Source: Stenotrophomonas maltophilia (GTDB lineage: Bacteria > Pseudomonadota > Gammaproteobacteria > Xanthomonadales > Xanthomonadaceae). From it: a DNA stretch of 64,000 bases. Of the stretch, positions 1-10,269 are shown one piece after another. A model generated the notes under the pieces. That model was not told where the DNA came from. It searched no databases and saw nothing but the letters and a program-made list of their open reading frames with translations. The position numbers and the translations under genes were made by a program. The stretch covers positions 424,992 through 488,991 of the forward strand of contig NZ_NEQV01000001.1 of NCBI RefSeq assembly GCF_002799245.1, in the 5' to 3' direction. Every line of letters begins with the position of its first letter. Positions within the stretch are counted from its first letter, which is position 1.

Positions 1-1356
<1,356 letters not shown>

Positions 1357-1450
1357 CGGGGTCTCCGCAGGACGGCAAAAAACCGATGGTAGGCCCGTGC
1401 GGCCGGGGCTGCCAAGGCCATCGGTCATGGCCGCGGACGAGCAGCCGCCA

Positions 1451-1480
1451 GAAAAGGCAAACCGCGCCGTAGCGCGGTTT
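1451..1480 (-). terminator. Rho-independent terminator downstream of the OPT gene
   Basis: A 9-bp perfect stem (1459-1467 with 1472-1480, arms AAACCGCGC/GCGCGGTTT, 4-nt loop) is followed on the minus strand by a T-rich tail (GCCTTTTCT). It lies between the OPT stop and the S9 peptidase start, so it should end leftward transcription from the transporter gene. Confidence 0.65.
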
Positions 1481-1490
1481 GTCGGAGGTC

Positions 1491-1583
1491 GGGGTCGGAT
1501 CCGATTCCATGGGAATCGGCTCTGACCCCTCACGCTGCCAGCATGGGGTCAGAGCCCTTCCCTGCGGGAAGGGATCCGACCCC
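1491..1583. repeat. Pair of GGGGTC...GACCCC palindromes (REP-like family)
   Basis: Two palindromes of 39 nt each (1491-1529 and 1545-1583) begin with GGGGTC and end with GACCCC. The inner parts also pair (GGATCCGATTCC/GGAATCGG and GGGCTC.../...AAGGGATCC type arms). Related copies occur in this window at 14494-14532 and 34348-34387, always between genes. They look like a dispersed, non-coding REP-like family. Confidence 0.75.
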
Positions 1584-1590
1584 GTGGGCG

Positions 1591-3555
1591 TTACGCCACG
1601 GCACGCTTGCCGGTGCGGTAGATCAGCCAGCCGACCAGGAACAGCACGGCCAGGCCAATCCACTGTGCGCCCGGCAGGTGGAACGGCACCGCCAGCACGT
1701 CCGCGCGGCTGCTGACCACGATCGGAATCGCGATGGCGATGCCCATCAGTGCCTCACCGGTGATCAGGCCGGCAGCGAACAGCACGCCCGGCTTGTGCAC
1801 GCGGTCGCGGCCCTCTTCGTCATCGGCACGCACCTTGTGGAAGCGCTCGACCAGGTAGGCGATCAGGCCGCCGAGGAAGATCGGCACCATCAGCTCCAGC
1901 GGCAGGTAGATGCCGATGGCAGCAGCCAGCACCGGCACGCGGAAGCGGGCGTTGCGCGACTTCAGCCAGCTGTCGAAGGCGATGATGGCGGCACCGACCA
2001 CGGCACCGATGCCGATGAAGGTCCACGGCAGTTCACCGCCGAACAGGCCCTTGGCCACCGAGGCCATCAGGTTGGCCTGCGGCGCAGCCAGTGCGTTCGG
2101 GTGCAGCTCCGACTTCACGCCGATGCCGTAGGCGGTGGCCAGCAGGTTCAGCACCGGGGCCATGATCAGCGCGCACGAGAACGCGCCGATGCCCAGCATC
2201 AGCTGCTGCTTCCACGGGGTGGCACCGACGATGTAGCCGGCCTTGAGGTCCTGCAGGTTGTCACCACCGACCGCCGCGGCGCAGCACACCACCGCGCCGA
2301 TCATGATCGCGGCCACCGCACCCAGCGGCGCACCGCCGGCACCGACCGGCTTGAGGCCGTCGGCGCCCAGCAGCACGACCAGCACGGCCGAGGCGAACAG
2401 GATGGTGGAGATGGTGATGCCCGAAACCGGGTTGTTGGACGAGCCGATCAGGCCGGCCAGGTAGGCCGAGACCGAGACGAACAGGAAGCCGGCGACGATC
2501 ATGATGATGGTCATCGGGATCGACACGTGCCACTGGCCCACGATGGCCTGGTACAGCGCCAGCAGCGGCAGCACGAAGACCACCAGGGCCACCAGCATCC
2601 ACTTCATCGGCAGGTCGCGCTCGGTGTGCGCCAGCACCGGGCCACCGCTCTTGCGGGCGGCGGCAAAGCCGCTCTTGACGCCGTTGAGCAGCGACTTGCG
2701 CAGCGAGATCAGGGTCCAGATGCCACCGATCAGCATTGCACCGACGCCCAGGTAGCGCATCTTCGCGCCCCAGATGGCGAACGCCGCCTCGGTGGAGGAG
2801 GCCGCAGCGACCGAAGCGGCCAATGCCGGATCGGTGTTCATGAAGAACGCCTGGTAGATCGGAATGGCGATGTGCCAGGTCAGGATCGAGCCGGACACCA
2901 CCACGATGCCGACGTTGAGGCCAACGATGTAGCCCACGCCCAGCAGGGCCGGCGACAGGTTGGTGCCGATGAAGGCGGTGACCTTGGAGCTGCCGACGTA
3001 GGCCGAGGTGGCCCAGGCGTCCGGGATCAGGCGCATGCCGCTTTCCGCGGCCAGCTTGACGAAGGCACCGATCACCGCCGACAGGCCGAGGATCTTCAGG
3101 CCCGGGCCCGGGTTCTCACCGGCCTTGAGCACCTCGGCCGCAGCCTTGCCTTCCGGGAACGGAAGCGGATCTTCGACGATCATCGAACGGCGCAGCGGCA
3201 CCGAGAACAGCACGCCCAGCAGGCCGCCAAGGCCGGCGATGCCCAGCACCCACCAGTACTTGAAGTCCGGCCAGTAGCCCATGATCACCAGCGCGGGGAT
3301 GGTGAAGATCACACCGGCGGCGATCGACGAACCGGCCGAGGCGCCGGTCTGCACGATGTTGTTCTCGAGGATGGAGCCACCGCCCAGCAGGCGCAGCACG
3401 CCCATGGAAATCACCGCGGCGGGAATGGCGGTAGCGATGGTCAGGCCTGCGAACAGACCGAGGTAGGCGTTTGCGGCCGACAGCACCACCGCCAGCACGA
3501 TGGCCAGGGCCACTGCGCGGAAGGTGAGCTGCTTGGGCGCAGCGTCGTGGTTCAT
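1591..3555 (-). CDS. OPT family oligopeptide transporter
   Basis: A 654-residue polytopic inner-membrane protein with about 14-16 hydrophobic segments and very few charged stretches, the usual size for the OPT family (EspB/YSL branch), whose members import oligopeptides or metal-peptide chelates by proton symport. Typical features are the first helix followed by a glycine-rich loop (ANAYLGLFAGLTIATAIPAAV) and repeated GGDN- and NxP-type turns later. I chose the ATG at 3555, preceded by AGGGG at good spacing, over the TTG six codons upstream. A hairpin terminator follows the stop. Together with the POT transporter and the two S9 peptidases in this segment it suggests a peptide-utilisation capacity. 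The exact substrate cannot be read from the sequence. Confidence 0.9.
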   Translation of the reverse strand: MNHDAAPKQLTFRAVALAIVLAVVLSAANAYLGLFAGLTIATAIPAAVISMGVLRLLGGGSILENNIVQTGASAGSSIAAGVIFTIPALVIMGYWPDFKYWWVLGIAGLGGLLGVLFSVPLRRSMIVEDPLPFPEGKAAAEVLKAGENPGPGLKILGLSAVIGAFVKLAAESGMRLIPDAWATSAYVGSSKVTAFIGTNLSPALLGVGYIVGLNVGIVVVSGSILTWHIAIPIYQAFFMNTDPALAASVAAASSTEAAFAIWGAKMRYLGVGAMLIGGIWTLISLRKSLLNGVKSGFAAARKSGGPVLAHTERDLPMKWMLVALVVFVLPLLALYQAIVGQWHVSIPMTIIMIVAGFLFVSVSAYLAGLIGSSNNPVSGITISTILFASAVLVVLLGADGLKPVGAGGAPLGAVAAIMIGAVVCCAAAVGGDNLQDLKAGYIVGATPWKQQLMLGIGAFSCALIMAPVLNLLATAYGIGVKSELHPNALAAPQANLMASVAKGLFGGELPWTFIGIGAVVGAAIIAFDSWLKSRNARFRVPVLAAAIGIYLPLELMVPIFLGGLIAYLVERFHKVRADDEEGRDRVHKPGVLFAAGLITGEALMGIAIAIPIVVSSRADVLAVPFHLPGAQWIGLAVLFLVGWLIYRTGKRAVA

Positions 3556-3711
3556 GGAAGCCCCTGCTGGCAAAAAATCCCTTGCACGCTAGCGTTCAGG
3601 GGGCGGCAAGTCCAGTGCGCATGGTCACCGCTGCCCCTGGTCCAGCCTGCCGCCCGGCCAGTGCGGCAAGCCCAACCAGCCGATCCCGCAAAGCCACGCA
3701 GCACCTGCCGC

Positions 3712-3741
3712 AAAAAAGGGGACGGAGGGGATTAAGTCGTA
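3712..3741 (+). repeat. Half-copy of the AAAAAGGGGACGGAGGGGATTAAGTCG repeat
   Basis: About 27 nt here match one arm of the long palindrome at 9455-9539 (GGGGACGGAGGGGATTAAGTCG core). Here only one arm is present, followed by ATTTGTCATAAG. It sits in the 256-bp gap between the divergent OPT and POT transporter genes; I see no gene in that gap. Confidence 0.6.
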
Positions 3742-3811
3742 TTTGTCATAAGCGCCGTGATCCCGCCCCTCCCCTTCTATAATCGCGCCCTTTCCGCAGT
3801 CCCCGCCGTCG

Positions 3812-5566
3812 ATGACCGTTGCCGCCTCTGCTTCCGACGACTTCCTGGGCCACCCCAAGGGCGTCTACGTCTGCTTCTTCACCGAAATGTGGGAGCGTTT
3901 CTCCTTCTACGGCATGAAGGCGCTGCTGCTGCTGTACCTGACCAAATACCACCTGTTCGGCGACAAGGCCGGCCTGGACCTGCTCGGTGCCTACGGGGGC
4001 CTGGTGTACTGCATCCCGGTGTTCGGCGGCATGCTGGCCGACCGCTGGCTGGGCATGCGCCGGGCGGTGCTGTTCGGCGGCATCCTGCTGGTGCTCGGCC
4101 ATCTCGGCATGGCCTTCGAAGGCCACGCGGCGTACCGGGTGAACGGCGAAGTGGTGCGCGACACCTCGGCACTGGCGGTGACCTACCTGTCGCTGGCGCT
4201 GATCATCATGGGCGTGGGCTTCCTGAAGCCGAACATCTCCACCATCGTCGGCAAGCTGTACGCCAAGGACGATCCGCGCCGCGATTCCGGCTTTTCGCTG
4301 TTCTACGCCGGCATCAACCTGGGCGCGCTGTTCTCCTCGCTGGTGTGCGGCTTCCTCGGCGAAGCCTACGGCTGGAAGTACGGCTTCGGCGCTGCGGGTA
4401 TCGGCATGCTGGCCGGGCTGGCGATGTTCCTGTGGGGCCAGAAGTACCTGCAGGGCCATGCCGAGCCGCCGCAGCCGGCCGCGCTGAAGCAGAAGGTGCT
4501 GGGCTTGCCGCGCGAATGGCTCATCTATCTGTGCGCGGTGCTCGGTGTGCTGCCAGTGGCGTGGCTGATGTGGGCGGCTGGCAACGGTGCGTTCGCGCTG
4601 GGGGGTGAAATCAGCCTGGCATTGATGCTGATGCTGGTGGTGCTGGGCGGCGTGCTGGTCTGGTTCGCCTGGTTCACCGGCAGCAAGTGCACGCCGGTGC
4701 AGCGCCAGCAGATGATCGCGCTGATGGTGCTGATCTTCATGGCGCTGGTGTTCTTCACGATGTACGAGCAGTCCTACGGCTCGTGGGTGACCTTCACCGA
4801 CCGCCTGCTGACCAAGGACATCGTGCCGTCGCTGGTGATCACCGGCGGTACCCCGCTGCCGTGGTCGATCATCTCGTTGCTGCTGGCACCGCTCGGCTTC
4901 GTGGTCAGCGCGCGCCTGTCCGAACGGCGCCCGGGCTCGGCCGCGCCGCGCACGTTCTTCGCCGCCATTGTCGTGCTGATGCTGGTGCTGCTGGTGCGCG
5001 ACTGCCTGGTGATTCCGCAGACCGCCGGCTCGCTGACCTACCTCGGCGGCCTGTTCCTGGTGCTGCTTGCTCCGGCCTTTGCCGCGCTGTGGACGTGGAT
5101 GGACCGCCGTGGCTGGGAACCGGGCAAGCCGGTGAAGTCGGCCTGGGGCCTGGTGATCGGCGCGCTGTCGTTCGTGCCGCTGGCACTGGCCGCACAGCAG
5201 GTCGGTGCCACCGGCGAGATGGCCAGTGTGTGGTGGCTGGTGCTGGCCTATTTCCTGCTGGCCAGCGGTGAGATGTGCCTGTCGCCGGTCGGCCTGTCGG
5301 CGGTGACCCAGCTGGCCGTGCCGCGGGTGATGAGCCTGATGATGGGCACCTGGTTCCTGGCCACCGCATTCTCGGAAACGCTGGCCGCACTGTTCGGCAA
5401 GCTGGCCGCGATCGATGTACCGGAAGGCGAATCGCTGGACATGGTGGCCGCTGCCGGCGCCTATGCACACCTGTTCTGGCTGCTGATGTGGATCGGCCTG
5501 GGCTGTGCGCTGGCCGCCTTCATCGCCGCGCCACTGCTGAAGAAGATGATGCACGGGGTGAAGTAA
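3812..5566 (+). CDS. POT/PTR2 family proton-dependent di/tripeptide transporter
   Basis: A 584-residue inner-membrane MFS protein of the peptide:H+ symporter family (DtpT-like), importing di- and tripeptides. The family hallmark ExxER(F) is visible at residues 25-30 (EMWERF) in the first helix. The second signature region (FSLFYAGINLGALFSSLVCG) contains the FYxxINxG motif. Around 12-14 transmembrane helices are evident, including the two extra central helices usual in bacterial POT proteins. The start ATG at 3812 is the first in frame and is followed by a short hydrophilic N-terminus, as expected. The OPT gene is divergent across a 256-bp gap, and a hairpin terminator follows. Confidence 0.93.
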   Translation: MTVAASASDDFLGHPKGVYVCFFTEMWERFSFYGMKALLLLYLTKYHLFGDKAGLDLLGAYGGLVYCIPVFGGMLADRWLGMRRAVLFGGILLVLGHLGMAFEGHAAYRVNGEVVRDTSALAVTYLSLALIIMGVGFLKPNISTIVGKLYAKDDPRRDSGFSLFYAGINLGALFSSLVCGFLGEAYGWKYGFGAAGIGMLAGLAMFLWGQKYLQGHAEPPQPAALKQKVLGLPREWLIYLCAVLGVLPVAWLMWAAGNGAFALGGEISLALMLMLVVLGGVLVWFAWFTGSKCTPVQRQQMIALMVLIFMALVFFTMYEQSYGSWVTFTDRLLTKDIVPSLVITGGTPLPWSIISLLLAPLGFVVSARLSERRPGSAAPRTFFAAIVVLMLVLLVRDCLVIPQTAGSLTYLGGLFLVLLAPAFAALWTWMDRRGWEPGKPVKSAWGLVIGALSFVPLALAAQQVGATGEMASVWWLVLAYFLLASGEMCLSPVGLSAVTQLAVPRVMSLMMGTWFLATAFSETLAALFGKLAAIDVPEGESLDMVAAAGAYAHLFWLLMWIGLGCALAAFIAAPLLKKMMHGVK

Positions 5567-5588
5567 GCCCCGCGCATGCGTAAAACCA

Positions 5589-5615
5589 GGGCGGCGGAAC
5601 GATCCTCCGCCGCCC
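5589..5615. terminator. Bidirectional terminator between convergent genes
   Basis: A 10-bp stem (5589-5598 with 5606-5615, arms GGGCGGCGGA/TCCGCCGCCC) lies between the stop codons of the POT transporter and the convergent S9 peptidase. On the minus strand it is followed by CTGGTTTTAC, which gives a T-run. Confidence 0.6.
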
Positions 5616-5622
5616 CGTCAGC

Positions 5623-7611
5623 TCAGGGCGCCTTGTCCTTGCCGGCCACAGGTGCGGTCGTCGCGGTCTTGCCCCCCAGGCTGCGTGCCAGGAACGCCAG
5701 CAGCTTGTCGTAGTACTCGCTGCGATGGGCCTCGGTATAGAAGCCATGGCCCTCGGTCTTGTAGTACAGGCTTTCCACCGGCGTGCCGGCGCGCTTGAGT
5801 GCCGCTTCCATGCGCTCGGTGTGCTGGATCGGCGCACGCTTGTCTTCGCCACCGGCGGCGAGGAACACCGGCACCTTGATCCGTTCGGCCAGGTTCACCG
5901 GCGACACCGCACCCAGCTTGGCCGGATCACCCAGCCATTCGCGCAGGTAGGTCACGCCTGAACCGCGGTCCTGGATGTCGCCGCGGGTGTACATCATCGG
6001 CAGGTCGTAGACGCCGACATAGCCGGCCGCGCACTGGTACAACCCGGGTTCGCGGGCGGCCCCCATCATCGCCGAGTAGGCGCCGTAGCTGGCGCCATAG
6101 ATGCAGATGCGACGGCCGTCGGCGATGCCTTCGCTGATCGCCCAGCGGGTGGCATCGGTGACATCGTCCTGCATCGCCGCGCCCCACTGCTGCGCGCCGG
6201 CCTGGGTGTGGGCCCGGCCGTAGTTGCCCGAACCACGGAAATTGACCTGCAGCACGGCATAGCCGGCGGCGGCCAGCATCTGTGTTTCGCGGTCGTACTG
6301 GCCGGAATCGAAGATGTCGAACGGCCCGCCATGCGGCATCACCACCATCGGCAGGTTGCGCCCGTCGCTGCCCGCCGGCAGGGTCAGGAAGCCGTGCAGC
6401 GGCAGGCCGTCGCGGGCCTTCAGTGCAATCGGCTTCACGCTGGCACTGCGCTCCACGTCGATCCAGTCGCTGCGGCTGATCAGGTGTTCAGCCTTGCGCG
6501 CCACCGTGTCGTACACGTAGAAATCGCCGGGATTGGTGCCCGACCAGGTTTCCACCAGCACGACACGGCCATCGCGGGTGCTGGAGGTGATGTAGACCGC
6601 GCCCCCGAAGGCCGCTTCCAGGCTGCGGTACAGCCGCGCATCGGCCGAGCCTTCATCGAAGAAGCGGGTGCGCGGCCTGTCGCCCAGGTACAGCGCGCCT
6701 ACCGGCACATGGGTCCCCGGCCGATGGATGATGCGGTAAGGATTGACCACTTCGTCGCGCAGCAGCGTGGCGCGCTCGCCGGTCTGCGGATTCCAGCTGA
6801 CGATCGCATCGGGACCTTGCGTCTGCTCGACATTGAGATAGGCCAGGTTGCCATCGGCCGAGAAGCCGAGGGCGGTTTCGATGCGCTTGCTGACCGCCTC
6901 GTCGTTGATCAGCTTCCAGCTGTCGCCGCTGCGTTCGCGGAAATACAGCTTGTTGATGTTGTCGCCGCCCGAGCCGTGCACGAAGCGGACCTCGCCCGCA
7001 CCATCAGTGGTGAACTCGCCGCGTCGAACCGGTGAGGATGCCACCCGCGAGCGACGACCACTGGTCACATCCATGCGATCGACACGGGTGAACGGATCCT
7101 CGGCCAGCGGCCACACCGTGACCAGCACGTTGCGCTCGTCGCCCGGCAGGTCGTCGGCCAGGAAGGCGGCGACCGCCTCGACCTTCTTCGGCTGGATGCG
7201 GGTTCCCGGGCCGTTGCTCTCCACCCGGTAGCCCACCAGCAACTCGCCGCGATTGCCGTTGGCATCGATGGCATAGAGCTCACCGGTGGGATTGGGCTGG
7301 TCGAGCGAGCCCCACTTCTGGGCCAGGCCGATCAGCAGGCGCTCGTTGCTGACCCAGTCGAATTCCTGCGCGTGGTTGCGGCTGGGGGGCCGGAAACTGC
7401 CGACCATCTGCTTGTCCTTCAACCGCAGCACGGCGATCGCGGTGGTGTCCTCCATCGGCACCGTTGCCGCCACGTACTCGCCCCCTGGCGAGATCTTGAT
7501 GTCGGTGAAGGTCTCGCGACGCAGGTACTGCGTCAGGTCCACCGCCCCCACGCTGCCTGCGGCAACGCCCCCGATGACGGCCAGCGCGGCCGCCAGAATC
7601 GTCTTGTGCAT
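5623..7611 (-). CDS. S9 family peptidase (prolyl oligopeptidase type), exported
   Basis: A 662-residue protein with a Sec signal peptide (MHKTILAAALAVIGGVAAGSVGA). The N-terminal ~380 residues form a beta-propeller. The C-terminal third is an alpha/beta hydrolase with the S9 nucleophile motif GASYGAY (Ser in the middle) and a late catalytic His in TEGHGFY; the oxyanion-side segment VVMPHGGP is also typical. Members hydrolyse short peptides, often after Pro or Ala, in the periplasm. It is convergent with the POT transporter gene, which could import its di- and tripeptide products. The start at 7611 is an ATG preceded by an AGGGGAAGG Shine-Dalgarno. This is the intact counterpart of the truncated S9 gene at the left edge; the two are not close copies. 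Confidence 0.92.
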   Translation of the reverse strand: MHKTILAAALAVIGGVAAGSVGAVDLTQYLRRETFTDIKISPGGEYVAATVPMEDTTAIAVLRLKDKQMVGSFRPPSRNHAQEFDWVSNERLLIGLAQKWGSLDQPNPTGELYAIDANGNRGELLVGYRVESNGPGTRIQPKKVEAVAAFLADDLPGDERNVLVTVWPLAEDPFTRVDRMDVTSGRRSRVASSPVRRGEFTTDGAGEVRFVHGSGGDNINKLYFRERSGDSWKLINDEAVSKRIETALGFSADGNLAYLNVEQTQGPDAIVSWNPQTGERATLLRDEVVNPYRIIHRPGTHVPVGALYLGDRPRTRFFDEGSADARLYRSLEAAFGGAVYITSSTRDGRVVLVETWSGTNPGDFYVYDTVARKAEHLISRSDWIDVERSASVKPIALKARDGLPLHGFLTLPAGSDGRNLPMVVMPHGGPFDIFDSGQYDRETQMLAAAGYAVLQVNFRGSGNYGRAHTQAGAQQWGAAMQDDVTDATRWAISEGIADGRRICIYGASYGAYSAMMGAAREPGLYQCAAGYVGVYDLPMMYTRGDIQDRGSGVTYLREWLGDPAKLGAVSPVNLAERIKVPVFLAAGGEDKRAPIQHTERMEAALKRAGTPVESLYYKTEGHGFYTEAHRSEYYDKLLAFLARSLGGKTATTAPVAGKDKAP

Positions 7612-7686
7612 CCTTCCCCTGCTCCTGTGGACACCTTGTCCTGGTGGCCGATTCTAGGCAGGGCCGCGGGTTTCCCGCCAGAGCCA

Positions 7687-7719
7687 GAAAAGACGACGGC
7701 ACCGTTGCCGGTGCCGTCG
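7687..7719 (-). terminator. Rho-independent terminator after argO
   Basis: A perfect 11-bp stem (7692-7702 with 7709-7719, arms ACGACGGCACC/GGTGCCGTCGT) with a 6-nt loop, followed on the minus strand by CTTTTCT. It lies 55 nt past the argO stop. Confidence 0.75.
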
Positions 7720-7774
7720 TTGCCACTACCTTGGAGAGAGAGTCAGGACGTGGGTTCGGGGGGCGTGCGCCGGG

Positions 7775-8410
7775 TCAGTGGACCCCGCGCACCGCCAGCA
7801 TGAGGGCCAGGATGCTGAGGATCACGGCGATGGTGCCATCGAGCACGCGCCAGGTGCTGGGCTTGGTGAACAGCGGCGCCAGCAGGCGTGCGCCCAGGCC
7901 CTGCGCGGTCAGCCACAGGCAGCTGGCGGTGACCACGCCAGCGGCGAAGGCCATGCGGGCATTGCCGAAGTTCTCGGCGATGGAGCCGATCACCATCATG
8001 TCCAGCCAGAAGTGCGGGTTGATCAGCGAGAAGCCGACCGCGGCCATCAGCACCGCGCGGCGGCTGCCGTCATCGCTGTCGGCCTCGCCCATGCCACCGC
8101 CGCCGGCGATCGCACGGCGTGCCGACTTCATCGCATACCAGGCCAGGAACGCGACGCCGGTCCACAGCACGGCCGTGGTCAGCCACGGCAGTGCCGAGGT
8201 GAGCGTGCGCAGGCCGGCCACGCTGGCAAAGATGAAGATCGCATCGATGGCCGCGCAGGTGGCGACCACCGGCACGATGTGCTTGCGCAGGATGCCCTGG
8301 CGCAGAATGAAGGCGCTCTGGGCCCCGACCACGGCGAACAGGCCGATGCCGGTGGCTGCACCAGAGAACCAGGCACCGAGGCCGGTGCTGGCGGAGATGA
8401 CCGAGAACAT
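7775..8410 (-). CDS. argO: ArgO-type LysE family basic amino-acid exporter
   Basis: A 212-residue inner-membrane protein of the LysE/ArgO family, which exports L-arginine (and sometimes lysine or canavanine). Six hydrophobic segments are visible. Family signatures include GLFAVVGAQSAFILRQG near residues 21-37 and SLINPHFWLDMMV in the second half. The ATG at 8410 is chosen because the reading frame upstream of it is the antisense of argP. The gene is divergent from an ArgP-like LysR regulator across 139 bp, the classic argO/argP arrangement, so expression is likely activated by ArgP with arginine. A strong terminator follows. Confidence 0.93.
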   Translation of the reverse strand: MFSVISASTGLGAWFSGAATGIGLFAVVGAQSAFILRQGILRKHIVPVVATCAAIDAIFIFASVAGLRTLTSALPWLTTAVLWTGVAFLAWYAMKSARRAIAGGGGMGEADSDDGSRRAVLMAAVGFSLINPHFWLDMMVIGSIAENFGNARMAFAAGVVTASCLWLTAQGLGARLLAPLFTKPSTWRVLDGTIAVILSILALMLAVRGVH

Positions 8411-8549
8411 GGGATTCACTGCCTTGTATTGCTTTGGGGGGACGGTGCCTCGCGAAGGCGGACAGCACCGGAACGGGCGCCATTGTCGCGCCGCAACATG
8501 AAAAAGACGAGCTAAACTTCCTAAACCAACATTAGCGGAGCTTAATTCG
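8411..8549. promoter_or_regulatory. Divergent argO/argP promoter region
   Basis: This 139-bp gap separates the divergent argO and argP starts. Its argP-proximal half is A/T-richer than the neighbouring coding sequence (for example GACGAGCTAAACTTCC and CATTAGCGGAGCTTAATT), as expected for promoters and the ArgP site. An exact T-N11-A operator cannot be fixed by eye. Confidence 0.5.
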
Positions 8550-9455
8550 ATGCGTATCGACCATGCCCAGCTGCGCGCCTTGGCTGCGGTGATCCGCGAG
8601 GGCAGCTTCGACCGCGCCGCGCAGTCGCTGAATGTCACGCCTTCGGCCATCTCGCAGCGGGTCAAAGCGCTGGAGGACCGGGTCGGGCGCCTGCTGGTCA
8701 AGCGCGGCACCCCGGCCACCGCTACCGCCGAGGGCCAGGTGCTGGTGCAGCTGGCCGAGCAGACCGCCCTGCTCGAGCACGATGCGCTGCACCGGATGGG
8801 CCTGGCCGACGAGGATCTTCCCCAGGCCAGCATCCCGGTGGCGGTGAACCACGACAGCCTGGAAACCTGGTTCCCGCAGGCCGCCTCGCAGTTCGCGCAG
8901 AGCACCGGCACCACACTGGACCTGCGCGTGGAAGACCAGGACCACACCGTCGAACTGTTGCGCCAGGGCACGGTGCTCGGTGCGGTGACCACGCTGGACG
9001 AGCCGGTGCAGGGCTGCCAGATCCATGCGCTGGGCAGCATCCGCTACGCCGCGACCTGTACCCCCGAGTTCCGCGAGCGCCATTTCGCCAAGGGCGTGAC
9101 CGCGCAGGCGCTGGCACAGGCGCCGGTGCTGGTGTTCAACCGCAAGGACGAGATGCAGTCGCGCTTCGCCCGGCGCATGGCCGGCGACGACCTGCCCAGC
9201 ACCGCGCCGACCTGGTGGATTCCCTCCACGCGCGCCTTCGTGCAGGCCAACCTGGGCGGCATGGGCTGGACCATGAACCCGCTACCGCTGGTCAAGCGGC
9301 ACCTGGACGCGGGCCGCCTGGTCTACGTGCGCCAGCGCGCGTGGGAAGACGTGCCGCTGTACTGGCAGCACTGGAAGGGCGACGTGCAGACCATGGCCCT
9401 GCTGACCCGCGCAGTGCTGGATGCCTCCTCAGCACTGATCCGCCGCAAGCGCTGA
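8550..9455 (+). CDS. argP: LysR family transcriptional regulator ArgP
   Basis: A 301-residue LysR-type regulator. The winged helix-turn-helix occupies residues ~4-60 (LRALAAVIREGSFDRAAQSL, then TPSAISQRVKALED), and the rest is the periplasmic-binding-protein-like effector domain. Its length and N-terminus (MRIDHAQLRAL) match ArgP/IciA, which senses arginine and lysine and activates the amino-acid exporter argO. The divergent argO-like gene supports the assignment. The stop codon overlaps the first base of the large palindrome at 9455-9539, which may also terminate transcription. Confidence 0.92.
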   Translation: MRIDHAQLRALAAVIREGSFDRAAQSLNVTPSAISQRVKALEDRVGRLLVKRGTPATATAEGQVLVQLAEQTALLEHDALHRMGLADEDLPQASIPVAVNHDSLETWFPQAASQFAQSTGTTLDLRVEDQDHTVELLRQGTVLGAVTTLDEPVQGCQIHALGSIRYAATCTPEFRERHFAKGVTAQALAQAPVLVFNRKDEMQSRFARRMAGDDLPSTAPTWWIPSTRAFVQANLGGMGWTMNPLPLVKRHLDAGRLVYVRQRAWEDVPLYWQHWKGDVQTMALLTRAVLDASSALIRRKR

Positions 9456-9539
9456 AAAAGGGGACGGAGGGGATTAAGTCGTTTAAGGCAAATACGACCT
9501 GTAAGGCAAAAGCGACTTAATCCCCTCCGTCCCCTTTTT
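9455..9539. repeat. Long palindrome, 27-bp arms, GGGGACGGAGGGGATTAAGTCG family
   Basis: The left arm is 9455-9481 and the right arm 9513-9539; they are perfect reverse complements with a 31-nt spacer that itself contains two AAGGCAAA-type units. The right arm ends in T5-6, so the RNA could act as a terminator for argP. A single arm recurs at 3712. It looks like a two-unit REP-type element. Confidence 0.8.
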
Positions 9540-9629
9540 TGGGGCTCCATCGGATCTCCATCATCTCTACACACCGGGTCCATGCGTGATGCGGATACTG
9601 GCCGGCCGATCACCACAAGGATGTCCGGC

Positions 9630-10076
9630 ATGCCCGTGTACCTTCGCGATGCCCGCCCCGACGATGCCGCTGCCTGCGTCGAGCTGCGCGGGCGGACCCG
9701 CGAGAACGCCTTCAGTGCCGAGCAGCTGGCGCAGCTGGGCATCACCGTGGACAGCTGGGCGGCCGGCATCGCCCAGGGCGATTCCATCGGCCGCGTCGCC
9801 TGGGAAGGCGAGCGCATGGTCGGCTACTGCTTCGCCGACCACCACAGCGGCGAGGTGCTGGTGCTGGCCCTGCTGCCGGACTACGAGGGCCGCGGCATCG
9901 GCCGCCAACTGTTGCAGGAAGTGGTCAGCCTGACCCGCGATGCCGGCCACCAGCGGCTGTACCTGGCCTGCTCGGCCGATCCGCGTTCGCGCTCGCATGG
10001 CTTCTATCGCCGCCTGGGCTGGCGCCCGACCGGGGGGATCGATGAGGCCGGCGACGAGATCCTCGAGTTGATCTGA
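9630..10076 (+). CDS. GNAT family N-acetyltransferase
   Basis: A 148-residue acetyltransferase of the GNAT fold. The acetyl-CoA pyrophosphate-binding motif A is visible as [18 protein letters not shown] (R/Q-x-x-G-x-G/A pattern) and is followed by the strand and helix ending [12 protein letters not shown], a typical GNAT C-terminus. The ATG at 9630 is chosen because AAGG at 9617-9620 lies at the right distance; ATGs at 9582 and 9621 are possible but have no spaced ribosome-binding site. The substrate is unknown. It stands alone between a REP palindrome and a SMAG-like repeat. Confidence 0.82.
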   Translation: MPVYLRDARPDDAAACVELRGRTRENAFSAEQLAQLGITVDSWAAGIAQGDSIGRVAWEGERMVGYCFADHHSGEVLVLALLPDYEGRGIGRQLLQEVVSLTRDAGHQRLYLACSADPRSRSHGFYRRLGWRPTGGIDEAGDEILELI

Positions 10077-10087
10077 CGGGATGCCTC

Positions 10088-10109
10088 GCCGGGCATCGCC
10101 CGGCGCTAC
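10088..10109. repeat. SMAG/REP palindrome
   Basis: GCCGGGCATCGCCCGGCGC followed by TAC; read on the minus strand it starts GTAGCGCCGGGC. It is an imperfect hairpin with the GTAG head typical of the S. maltophilia REP class, just after the GNAT stop. Confidence 0.65.
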
Positions 10110-10269
10110 CGGTGACGGTGCCGCGAAAGGCCGGATGCTGCGTTGCATCAAAAAAGGACCGGAACCGGTTAGAATCGCGACAGGATGTTGCAAGGCGTTG
10201 TTTCTTCACGCCCTTTCCCTGCCCCACGCGCATCCTGACCCCCTCCCCTCCGCCAACGATCCCGCCCCC

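Noticed and set aside
1543..3735. A 730-codon plus-strand ORF across the OPT gene
   Set aside because: It is the antisense shadow of a GC-rich membrane-protein gene: composition is Arg/His/Gln/Asp-rich without hydrophobic or motif pattern.
3746..5554. A 602-codon minus-strand ORF opposite the POT transporter
   Set aside because: Shadow ORF; very rich in Gln, His and Arg with no domain, while the plus strand has the complete ExxER transporter.
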